From UBA3775 sp964625275 (GTDB taxonomy: Bacteria; Bacillota; Clostridia; Lachnospirales; Lachnospiraceae), in the NCBI GenBank assembly GCA_964625275.1, contig CAZVBH010000065.1:1-12972 (forward strand): a DNA stretch of 12,972 nucleotides. The letters are read 5' to 3'. This document shows, one piece after another, positions 1 through 6,695 of this stretch. The notes under the pieces are model-generated. The model saw nothing but the letters and a program-made list of their open reading frames with translations, was not told where the DNA came from and made no database searches. The position numbers and the translations under genes are program-made. Each line of letters opens with the position of its first letter. Within the stretch, counting starts at the first letter, position 1.

Positions 1-75
1 ATCAGTTTTCTATCTATTCTTGTATTATACATTAATATCTGAGCATTCTCAATGAGAAATTATATTTCAATACTT

Positions 76-104
76 TAACCTTATCTGAAGTGGCTTTAAG
101 GTTA
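76..104. repeat. 8-bp inverted repeat beside the dispersed repeat
   Basis: TAACCTTA at 76-83 is the exact reverse complement of TAAGGTTA at 97-104, with a 13-base loop. The right arm lies inside the 51-bp repeat copy that starts at 94, so the repeat unit may be larger than 51 bp and carry two hairpins. No T-tract follows on either strand, so I do not call it a terminator. Confidence 0.45.
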
Positions 105-144
105 TGAGCAAGTAGCGAAGCGTATTGCGAATATCAGCTTTGAT
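94..144 (+). repeat. Dispersed repeat, copy 1 (inverted relative to copy 2)
   Basis: These 51 bases match the reverse complement of 12922-12972 except at two positions, 123 (T against G) and 136 (A against C). The core is an imperfect hairpin whose arms (119-126 and 134-141) flank the loop TGCGAAT. Both substitutions fall in the arms, so the 8-bp stem that is perfect in copy 2 is broken in the middle here. The two copies lie at opposite ends of the window in opposite orientation and neither is next to a transposase. I infer a REP- or MITE-like dispersed element. It could also be a transcribed 3' structure. Confidence 0.7.
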
Positions 145-175
145 AGTCATCAGAAACAATAAAATTCATTCAAAT

Positions 176-223
176 TTAAATCTTTTGTAGTGACTTCTGA
201 AAGTTTTGCTGTACAATTTTCAT
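176..223 (-). CDS. 15-residue micro-ORF with strong RBS and promoter
   Basis: The predicted peptide is MKIVQQNFQKSLQKI, ending at a TAA. I recognise no family. What makes it more than chance is its start. The sequence AGAAGGAGG lies 8 bases before the ATG, the best Shine-Dalgarno in the window, and a TGCTATAAT extended -10 box lies about 50 bases upstream. The peptide is basic and could form a short amphipathic helix, loosely like the N-terminal leader of AgrD-type pheromone precursors, but it has no cysteine and no thiolactone region. It follows an AgrC-like GHKL kinase in the same direction, which is where a pheromone gene might sit. Alternatives are a leader peptide, or the 5' stub of a gene cut short when the adjacent repeat arrived. 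That it is translated is plausible; its function is unknown. Confidence 0.4.
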   Translation of the reverse strand: MKIVQQNFQKSLQKI

Positions 224-270
224 TGCTACTTCCTCCTTCTTAAAAATAAAAGTATAAAAATACAAGGGAT

Positions 271-279
271 ATTATAGCA
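271..279 (-). promoter_or_regulatory. Extended -10 promoter for the micro-ORF
   Basis: On the minus strand the sequence reads TGCTATAAT, a perfect TATAAT box with the extended TGn element. No good -35 hexamer stands 17 bases upstream, which is usual for extended -10 promoters. Transcription would begin near 264 and give a leader of about 40 bases before the micro-ORF. It lies in the gap after the kinase gene. Confidence 0.55.
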
Positions 280-344
280 CAAACAAAAGCGCAATAATAC
301 CCCCAGCAGAAATAGCATGATTTATGACACAATTAACCTAGTGA

Positions 345-1670
345 TTACACGTCCATTATTATAATTCTTGCTGTGAAAATTCCATCTTCAACAGTTACTG
401 TAAACTTTCCCTGATATTTGCCAACAATCGTTTTAACGAGTGTCATTCCTATTCCATGAGATTCCTCATCTTGTTTGCTGGTTTTTAATTTGGTTTTAGT
501 AAGGTCGCCGTCACTTAAATCTGTAGGATTTTGAACTACAAAAATCAGACTTTCTCTGTCATATACCATTTTTACAAGCACTGTTTTGGCTTTATCTTCA
601 AGCTTTGAAGTTGCCTCAATAGCATTGTCGATAAGATTGTTAAGAATGACTGATAAATCAAGATTCTTGATTTTTAACTCAGCCGGTATACTATGGATAT
701 CAGTTTCCAGCTTGACATTATTTTCAATGCCTTTCTTTTGCTTGTTAGCTAAAACAATATTTACAATTTCATTGTCAGATAGATCAATCTGTACCACTGA
801 ATCATAAACCTTTTTCAAAGAATCCGTAATGTCCTTTGCCGAAAGCTTGTTATTAGTATTTACCAGTGCTTCAATTATTTGAAGCTGATTACCAATTTCA
901 TGGCGAATGCTTCGTATCTTATTTTCATTTTCCAGGGCCAATTGATAATACATATACTCATTTTCTTTTAATCTTTGAGCATATTCCAGTTCCCGCTCAC
1001 GATAACCTATCTTACGAATGGCATTATATATATAAACAGTAGAATAATTCAGCAAAACAGCAATAAAATTAAAGCTGACATATATAATTACATGACTGCT
1101 AAGATTGTAATATGCGTTAAGCTTGTACATCTCATAGCACCATAACAACTCAGAAATTGCAAGTAACATCTGAATTATTATTATCGGAAGAACTGCCCGA
1201 CGATTATTCTTATTTCTAATGAGGAGTCTTACTGAAAAGGTCATTGACAGAAGGATTGCTGACATAAGTCTGTATAACAACACAAAATTTTCATCATCAA
1301 GCAGATCCATGTAACTGCCTCTGCATAAATAAACTGCCCCTGTCGTTATTATTTCAACAATCCAGCAGGTTGCCAGGATATCTATAAAAAGCAAGGTTCT
1401 TTGCTTAAAGCTTCCTTCAAAAGCCAGCTGTATAAAGGTAAAAACATAAATTTGTGACATTAATCCTTTTATCCAAAGCCATAATGTCATTTCAAGAGGA
1501 ATATTTTCAGCTACCCAATATACAAGTCCCATCAAAATAATCCAAAGAAAAATAGTCAAATAATTGTTTTTCTTGGTTTTAAGTCTGTAGCAGCTGTACA
1601 ATGCAAAAATCATTGATTCTGCTGCAAGCTCTACATAAATTTCAACACTGGCAAATATTTCCGTATTCAT
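345..1670 (-). CDS. AgrC-like GHKL sensor histidine kinase
   Basis: This is a membrane sensor kinase of 441 residues, of the AgrC/ComD/FsrC-like (HPK10, GHKL) group. The N-terminal half (about 1-215) is six or seven hydrophobic helices and should be the sensing region. A coiled-coil-like linker (225-250) leads to an H-box around His257 (IRHEIGNQL), the expected phosphorylation site. The ATPase domain shows the N-box NNLIDNAIEA (344-353) and the glycine box HGIGMTLV (405-412). Signals of this group are usually peptides and the partner is usually a LytTR-type regulator; neither is seen here except for the micro-ORF downstream. I chose the ATG at 1670 because AGAGGGG stands 5 bases before it; a longer frame starting at 1691 lacks such a site. 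The upstream gap has a TTGACA (1715-1720, minus) but only a poor -10. The family is clear; the signal is not. Confidence 0.85.
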   Translation of the reverse strand: MNTEIFASVEIYVELAAESMIFALYSCYRLKTKKNNYLTIFLWIILMGLVYWVAENIPLEMTLWLWIKGLMSQIYVFTFIQLAFEGSFKQRTLLFIDILATCWIVEIITTGAVYLCRGSYMDLLDDENFVLLYRLMSAILLSMTFSVRLLIRNKNNRRAVLPIIIIQMLLAISELLWCYEMYKLNAYYNLSSHVIIYVSFNFIAVLLNYSTVYIYNAIRKIGYRERELEYAQRLKENEYMYYQLALENENKIRSIRHEIGNQLQIIEALVNTNNKLSAKDITDSLKKVYDSVVQIDLSDNEIVNIVLANKQKKGIENNVKLETDIHSIPAELKIKNLDLSVILNNLIDNAIEATSKLEDKAKTVLVKMVYDRESLIFVVQNPTDLSDGDLTKTKLKTSKQDEESHGIGMTLVKTIVGKYQGKFTVTVEDGIFTARIIIMDV

Positions 1671-1730
1671 TTGTACCCCTCTAAAAATCATCTGGTAATG
1701 ATTACTAACCCTAATGTCAATTAATTGCTA

Positions 1731-1758
1731 ATCCTTAGAGCCATAAGCCTATAAGGAT
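1731..1758. repeat. 7-bp inverted repeat before the kinase gene
   Basis: ATCCTTA at 1731-1737 pairs with TAAGGAT at 1752-1758 around a 14-base loop. It lies between the surface protein gene and the kinase gene, just upstream of a possible -35 element. It has no T-run, so it could be an operator or an RNA hairpin. I see no further support. Confidence 0.35.
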
Positions 1759-1810
1759 AATAAAAGTCCATTCCACTATTGATAATGTAAAAATCTATTT
1801 TTCATTAATT

Positions 1811-1831
1811 AAGAGTCAATAAGTTACTCTT
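1811..1831 (-). terminator. Weak terminator-like hairpin at the end of the surface protein gene
   Basis: On the minus strand AAGAGT and ACTCTT form a 6-bp stem around a 9-base loop, with the stop codon next to the first arm. An AT-rich stretch follows, with a T5 only about 20 bases later. This is a poor intrinsic terminator, so read-through into the kinase gene 150 bp downstream is possible. Confidence 0.3.
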
Positions 1832-4800
1832 GTTTGCGCTTTCCTGCCATAAACAAGCAGGCAAAGCCCGAAATCAGTGCCATAGCAATAAACATGTTAA
1901 TATTATCACCCGTTGCCGGCTTAGTTTCGGTTGTAGCCTCAGCCTCTTTATCAGAATTTGAATTTTGATTTGAATCTGAAACCAAGTCAGAATTTGAAGA
2001 ATCATCTGTTGTCAACCCGTTAGCGGCATTATTTTCATCATTAATACCATTGTTGCCTGTTGAATCACCAGTTGTATTATCATCCTCAGAAGGATTTATT
2101 GCTAATACATCTGACATATCATAAAGATCTGTTTCTCCATTCTTCATTCTGTAGTAAGCAGTAAGAGCAAGATAAGCCTGTTCAGTTGCCATCTGATTTG
2201 TTCCTCCGGCTGCCGCATGCTCAAAGGTTCCATTACCAAGATAGAAGGAACAGAGCGCTGAAAGTGCACTGCCATTTGTCTTTACAAATCGTGAATCACT
2301 GCCTGCATCTATTCCAAGACCTGAAAGTGCTATCACTACCTGTGCAGTACTTTCTACATTTGCAGTTCCATAGCTTGAGAAGCTGCCATCTTCATTCTGA
2401 AGCTTGCTAAGACAGTTTATTGCTGAATCTACAGCAGCTTTCACTGCTTCATCACCGGCCTCATAATATGGTGTCAGAGCCTGAATTGCCATTGCAGTTA
2501 CGTCAGGATCTGCTTCATCACCGGTAAGTGCAAAGCCACCATCAGAAAGTTCGAGTGAAAGTAAATATTCAACCAGACTATTTCTGAAATCAGTATTTAC
2601 CGCTTTACTTACTGTCGAATTATTTTCCAAAAGTGCTGAAAGCTTATAGTCAGTGCTGTTCAATGCTATAAGGGCAAAAATCACTCCATTAATGCCCTGC
2701 TTCTTGACATAGTCCAAATCTTCAAGAGGTTCAAGTAAATCATAGCCAAGTACCTCCGATGCATCAAGACCAAGAGCCGTAAGTGCCAAAGCTATTCTGG
2801 AATTTTCAGTTGACTTTGAATTACTAAGTTTATTAGAATCATTTTCCTTAAGAAGCTTTTTAACCTCATCATAGTATGACTGTGCATAAGCTGAATCAGC
2901 TTTTCCACTTCTTGCAAGACCAATTACTGTCCATTCTCCACCTATTGAGCCTATTGCAGGAGCGACATTTTCTGAAAGATATTCTCCTGTGGTTTTGTAA
3001 ATGTTATTAAATTCTTCATCAGTAACATCCGAGGAAGAATTGTCATCACCACTTCCATAATCCTTGCCTCTTAAAAAGTCTTCTTCCATATAATCATCAG
3101 TATAATGGAAAATTATTATGTCTCCGTCAGCTATGGTCTGATCTGCAATTCCATAATCAGCATAAGCTCCATTTAAAAGATAAAGCCAGCCGGAATTTGC
3201 ACCATTATCCATAGCTGCCAATCCATTAATCTCGGTTATATAATTGCCACCTGCATTTATATATTCAATGTCCTGCTCTTCAAAAAGCTGTTCAATTATA
3301 TCCTTAACCGTATAGCCCTCTCTTGCAGTACACTCTACCTGATTTACCCAAACCTGAAGCTCGTCAGGAGTTTTGTCATAGCTGTGAACAGTTCCATCTT
3401 CACCATGTTTTTCATCACCAAGTACAGTAACGGTCACAGTTCCAATTGCATCCGGAAGAACAACCTTTTCCTTCATTGTAACCGTAAGTTTTACTGTTTC
3501 ATTAACAGCAGCTGAAGCTGCCTTGATGGTAAATTCATTACCTCCTACCTCAAGTGCATAATTAGAAGCAGGCTCTTCATCATTAATAAGACAGGTAGTA
3601 TTGTCTGTAGTTGTTATTGCTAAAGCAACTGCATTTTCTGAATAAGGAACAGTCAGGGTATAATTAATACCATCTGTAGAAGTTGCGGTATAAGTTTTAT
3701 CTTCTGATGTAACATTGATTTCTGAAATAAGCTTTAACTCATCCATAGTTTCATGAGTAAGCTTAAAAACATAAATTAATGGTGAAGCAGTGCCTTCCTG
3801 AACAATTACTCTTACTAGCTTTTCTTCTGAATTTCCAAGTGAAATTTCAGCAGCCTCAGAAGGATTAATTCTCTGATTATTAACATAAATATTTGCCTCA
3901 TCACTTACACCTTTAAGTGAGATTGAAATATTCTGCATTGAGCCGAGTGCGACCTCATAAACCTGGTCGTCAGTAATGGCAACAGATACTTCACTTGCAT
4001 TAATTCCCAAATCAGTATTATCAGTATTTTCTGATAAATTCTTTATAATAATGCTTTCCGGTGCAATAGAATCAGTGGCTGTCTCAGCCACTGATGAATC
4101 AGAGGCTTCTGCTGAACCTGCAGTTGCCCTTATTACTGAAGTAATTTCAGTAGATTTCTCGCCAAAGGCACCTGCCCAGATATTGCTGGCTGATACTACT
4201 TTTATGTAGTGAACCTCACTAAGAGTCACAGGAAGACCATTCTCATCTACAGCCCATGCAATATCAAATCCATTTACGCAATCAGGATTCTCCATGTAAG
4301 GATTAACAGCCTGTCCGATTGTTCCATTTCTGTAATAATCAGCATATCCAAATGAAGTTTTTGATGCATATGTAGCTGTAGTGCTGCTACCTGTTACAGT
4401 TCCTTCTCTTGAAAGAAGAAGTATTCCGCTTAAAGTAATTTCATCACTTCCCGACAAAGAATTTAGTGTATAGTATTTTGAATTTACCCAATTTCCTGTA
4501 TAGGATGAACCGTCATTTGAATTACCCTGATTATCAGTCCAGGCAGTCTTACCTGAAGCCGTTTTTGAGTAAGTAATTGTATAATCCCAAATGGCTGTAT
4601 CTTCATAATGCTCACTTCCTGCAAGTGCATACCAGTCAGTACCATTTTCTGATACCCAAACCTGACCTGGTTCTGGGAAGCTGTCATAGACTCCTGTGGA
4701 GGAGGTTATGTTGGAATTTCCATAAATATAGAAGTCAACGCCATAAGGATTTGCAGGATCATTTTTAATTGCATCCTCATAGTAATAGGTAATATAGCCG

Positions 4801-6152
4801 CCAAAGCCACCGAGTGACTTAAGTGAACTATAAAGGGTTGCCTCCGGGCTTACACCATAGCTTGCATTGGTATACTGACTGTTTATACAAAGATAATCTA
4901 CGACCTTATCAGGTGCGCCTGAGGTCTTTACCTTATACATTGCAGTATAAGTTGAAACAAGGCTTCCATCCTCTGAGGTAACCGTTATTGTCTGAGATGA
5001 TGTCTTTAGGGCAAGTGTATAAATTCCATTATCATCAGGTGTCTGGACTGCTGTACCTATTTTTACGGTAGCGCCGTCAGATACAGAAAATTTCAGATTA
5101 GCTGCCGACTCACCTGTAGGAATAATTACAGTATAAGCAGTAGATGAAGCTGTATTAGAGGTATATAAATCACCCTCATCACTTGACACACTGCTAATCT
5201 GAGCCTGTGTGTTAAATGCGCTCACGCTTTCAACCCATACTGTATAGGTATTTACATCAGCTCCTTCAAAAGGATTTTCAGCATCAGTTGTTACATAAGC
5301 AGAATCATCCATTATCTGGAAAATCACCTTTAGTTCAGACTCATCTTCAGGAATTTTAAGAGTATCTGTAACCGAGCCACCCTGTGCCAGTTCTGTCCAT
5401 GTAACGCCATCATCAATACTGTAGCGAATATGTTCGTAAGCTGTTGTGGTTGTGGCAGTCAGCTGAAATTCCTTTGTATTATTAAGGAGATATGTTCTGT
5501 AATTATACTGAGTAGCTGAAATGCCTGTTGTTGTAGTTGCAGCTCCATCTGCTCCTGCTTTAAACATTGTTCCTTCTACACCGGATTTATATTTTATTGA
5601 AAAGAGCTCTCTCGCAGCGGGCTTAATTACAAAGCCCGTAGTAGCTTTTATTGTCTTAGTTGTATCCCTCGGTCTTGTTACATTAAATTTATAAGTGGTT
5701 TTATTATTTTCATCATTCTTATCAGCTATTGTAATATAAATAACTGATGCATCAAATGGAATATCTGTAAGATATGTAATGGCAGCCGAGTTAATCGAAA
5801 CCGACTTGGAATTACCATTGATATCTACATATTCAGCAACTGCTTCAAAGCTGTCGGTATCATAAACCGTAGTTGCCTGCAATGCAAGCGATGAGGTTGA
5901 ATAATTCTTTAAAGGAAGATCATACTCCAATTTGTCAGACTGGTAAGTCGTTCCCTTTACCCAGGTACCGCTAGTAAAAGCAGATGTCAGAAACTCCAGA
6001 CTGTCAAAGACAGGTGACTTCTCTTCTTTGCCATTTTCATTACTTTCCACCGACATTGTTTCATCAGCAGCAACATATTTAATTTCAGGCAGCATTCCAA
6101 TCATAAGAGCTGCTATTATTAAAATACTTAGTATTCTCTTACACCTATTCAT
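1824..6152 (-). CDS. Sortase-anchored surface protein: DUF4430 plus prenyltransferase-like barrel
   Basis: This is a 1442-residue exported protein. Residues 1-29 are a signal peptide, with likely cleavage after VAA. Residues 50-412 contain cadherin-like and Ig-like beta segments. A distinct domain at about 414-676 has GGFGGYITYYY, PYGVDFYIYGN, WVSENGTDWYALAGS and FDIAWAVDENG motifs. More beta-sandwich follows (about 690-900), then a DUF4430 domain (about 905-1022, with SGWLYLLNG and DGDIIIFHYTD). Next is a helical barrel (about 1042-1348) with prenyltransferase/squalene-cyclase-type repeats such as DGGFALTGDEADPDVTAMAI. After a polar linker comes the sorting signal KPATGD (1411-1416), a hydrophobic stretch and KRKQE. 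DUF4430 and this barrel type are the two folds of intrinsic factor and transcobalamin, here in reversed order, so I infer ligand capture, perhaps of a corrinoid. An adhesin is the main alternative. GGAG lies 7 bases before the ATG. No transporter gene is nearby. Confidence 0.85.
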   Translation of the reverse strand: MNRCKRILSILIIAALMIGMLPEIKYVAADETMSVESNENGKEEKSPVFDSLEFLTSAFTSGTWVKGTTYQSDKLEYDLPLKNYSTSSLALQATTVYDTDSFEAVAEYVDINGNSKSVSINSAAITYLTDIPFDASVIYITIADKNDENNKTTYKFNVTRPRDTTKTIKATTGFVIKPAARELFSIKYKSGVEGTMFKAGADGAATTTTGISATQYNYRTYLLNNTKEFQLTATTTTAYEHIRYSIDDGVTWTELAQGGSVTDTLKIPEDESELKVIFQIMDDSAYVTTDAENPFEGADVNTYTVWVESVSAFNTQAQISSVSSDEGDLYTSNTASSTAYTVIIPTGESAANLKFSVSDGATVKIGTAVQTPDDNGIYTLALKTSSQTITVTSEDGSLVSTYTAMYKVKTSGAPDKVVDYLCINSQYTNASYGVSPEATLYSSLKSLGGFGGYITYYYEDAIKNDPANPYGVDFYIYGNSNITSSTGVYDSFPEPGQVWVSENGTDWYALAGSEHYEDTAIWDYTITYSKTASGKTAWTDNQGNSNDGSSYTGNWVNSKYYTLNSLSGSDEITLSGILLLSREGTVTGSSTTATYASKTSFGYADYYRNGTIGQAVNPYMENPDCVNGFDIAWAVDENGLPVTLSEVHYIKVVSASNIWAGAFGEKSTEITSVIRATAGSAEASDSSVAETATDSIAPESIIIKNLSENTDNTDLGINASEVSVAITDDQVYEVALGSMQNISISLKGVSDEANIYVNNQRINPSEAAEISLGNSEEKLVRVIVQEGTASPLIYVFKLTHETMDELKLISEINVTSEDKTYTATSTDGINYTLTVPYSENAVALAITTTDNTTCLINDEEPASNYALEVGGNEFTIKAASAAVNETVKLTVTMKEKVVLPDAIGTVTVTVLGDEKHGEDGTVHSYDKTPDELQVWVNQVECTAREGYTVKDIIEQLFEEQDIEYINAGGNYITEINGLAAMDNGANSGWLYLLNGAYADYGIADQTIADGDIIIFHYTDDYMEEDFLRGKDYGSGDDNSSSDVTDEEFNNIYKTTGEYLSENVAPAIGSIGGEWTVIGLARSGKADSAYAQSYYDEVKKLLKENDSNKLSNSKSTENSRIALALTALGLDASEVLGYDLLEPLEDLDYVKKQGINGVIFALIALNSTDYKLSALLENNSTVSKAVNTDFRNSLVEYLLSLELSDGGFALTGDEADPDVTAMAIQALTPYYEAGDEAVKAAVDSAINCLSKLQNEDGSFSSYGTANVESTAQVVIALSGLGIDAGSDSRFVKTNGSALSALCSFYLGNGTFEHAAAGGTNQMATEQAYLALTAYYRMKNGETDLYDMSDVLAINPSEDDNTTGDSTGNNGINDENNAANGLTTDDSSNSDLVSDSNQNSNSDKEAEATTETKPATGDNINMFIAMALISGFACLFMAGKRKQE

Positions 6153-6163
6153 TTTTCATCTCC

Positions 6164-6184
6164 ATCACATTTAGCTGTCTAAAT
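6164..6184 (-). promoter_or_regulatory. Hairpin next to the surface protein RBS
   Basis: On the minus strand GCATTTAG and CTAAATGT form an 8-bp stem (one G-U pair) closed by ACA-type loop bases, ending a few bases before the GGAG of the surface protein gene. Its position would let it affect ribosome access or mRNA stability. Confidence 0.4.
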
Positions 6185-6228
6185 GCATTTTCCCTTTGCA
6201 ATAAGCATGTAATCTTTAAAGATTAACT

Positions 6229-6276
6229 CGCAAACAGTAAAACCATTAACGGCTTTACTGCCTACGAGTTGTCTTT
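6229..6276 (-). promoter_or_regulatory. Structured leader RNA upstream of the surface protein gene
   Basis: On the minus strand a compound stem forms. AACTCG and CGAGTT make the outer 6-bp helix, a small internal loop follows, and CAGTAAAGCC pairs with GGTTTTACTG (10 bp, one G-U) around GTTAAT, spanning 6235-6260. A perfect palindrome AATCTTTAAAGATT (6212-6225) comes next, and then the hairpin by the ribosome binding site. The inner stem has only GTTTG after it, so it is at best a weak terminator for the gene upstream. I saw no cobalamin riboswitch B12 box (GCCACTG type) and no c-di-GMP riboswitch core. It may be an uncharacterised cis-regulatory RNA. Confidence 0.4.
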
Positions 6277-6334
6277 TACTATCAATAATCAATTTTCAAA
6301 CATTTCTACTGTTTGTTAATTAATCCGGCCTTTC

Positions 6335-6661
6335 CTACCATCTTGGTCCAGGTCCATGTGGGTCCCTTGGTGGTGGCGGACAATGTGGATCCCTTGGTGG
6401 TGGACAATGTGGGTCTCTTGGTGGTGGTGGACAATGTGGGTCCCTTGGTGGTGGCGGTGGACAATGTGGATCTCTTGGTGGTGGACAATGTGGATCTCTT
6501 GGTCCGGGTCCTCCTACTACTGCATGAGCAACTGCATGAAGTACTCCTCCATGATGTGGCTCATGTCCTCCATGTGGTCCAGGTCCTCCATGTGGTCCAG
6601 GTCCTCCATGTGGACCGCCTGCTGGTCCATGGCCTCCTCCATTTCCTGGATTTCTTGGCAT
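6335..6661 (-). CDS. Small Gly/Pro/His protein with DPHC repeats
   Basis: This is a 108-residue protein of no family I recognise. Residues 10-35 are made of GGPHGGPGPH units, residues 40-50 are a short hydrophobic patch (VLHAVAHAVVGG), and the rest is six units of RDPHC followed by three to five prolines, with Gly replacing Cys in the last. It has 15 His and 5 Cys, all five Cys inside DPHC, so metal binding is a reasonable inference. There is no clear signal peptide or membrane segment. The minus-strand frame is chosen among several open frames because AAAGGGGGA stands about 6 bases before its ATG. It begins 34 bp after the ackA stop with no terminator between, so it is probably transcribed with pta-ackA. 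Alternatives are a structural or biofilm protein. Its reality is fairly likely; its role is unknown. Confidence 0.6.
   Translation of the reverse strand: MPRNPGNGGGHGPAGGPHGGPGPHGGPGPHGGHEPHHGGVLHAVAHAVVGGPGPRDPHCPPPRDPHCPPPPPRDPHCPPPPRDPHCPPPRDPHCPPPPRDPHGPGPRW
6350..6508 (-). repeat. In-frame tandem repeats coding RDPHC(P)n
   Basis: About six tandem units of 24, 27 or 30 bp lie here, each with the plus-strand core ACAATGTGG followed by TCYCTTGGTGGTGG. Length differences are always multiples of three and fall in the GGT/GGC run, so the frame of the DPHC protein is kept while the number of prolines varies from three to five. The pattern fits replication slippage under selection for the reading frame. 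It also opens spurious frames on both strands. Confidence 0.75.
6565..6617 (-). repeat. 18-bp tandem repeats coding GGPGPH
   Basis: About three direct copies of an 18-bp unit (plus strand CATGTGGTCCAGGTCCTC) encode the GGPGPH units in the N-terminal half of the DPHC protein. They share the ATGTGG core with the longer repeats at the other end of the gene, which suggests both arrays grew from one small His-coding seed. Confidence 0.65.
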
Positions 6662-6695
6662 AATAATTCCCCCTTTACATTTTTATAATTTTTAT

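Larger units (their letters stand above)
1..175. other. Left-end non-coding region
   Basis: I see no supportable gene here. The region holds one copy of a 51-bp repeat (94-144), an 8-bp dyad just before it (76-83 with 97-104) and a small palindrome (TTCTC at 45-49 pairing with GAGAA). Minus-strand frames running through the repeat are open for 20-35 codons but have no start with a ribosome binding site. The upstream neighbour lies outside the window. Confidence 0.6.

Noticed and set aside
94..144. Protein fragment encoded in the dispersed repeat
   Set aside because: Several frames through the repeat are open for 20-35 codons, but none has a start with a ribosome site and the conserved unit is built around a hairpin, so a nucleic-acid element is the better reading.
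6153..6334. Cobalamin riboswitch before the possible corrinoid-binding protein
   Set aside because: I looked on the minus strand for a B12 box (GCCACTG type) and the larger fold. The leader is too short and lacks the box.
6350..6508. Possible CRISPR array
   Set aside because: The units are 24-30 bp with no unique spacers between them; they are contiguous coding tandem repeats.
6313..6688. Open frames of 60-116 codons on the plus strand and a second minus frame across the repeat array
   Set aside because: They arise because the repeat units are multiples of three and contain no stops. None has a ribosome binding site like the AAAGGGGGA before the 108-residue frame, and their translations are simple repeats.
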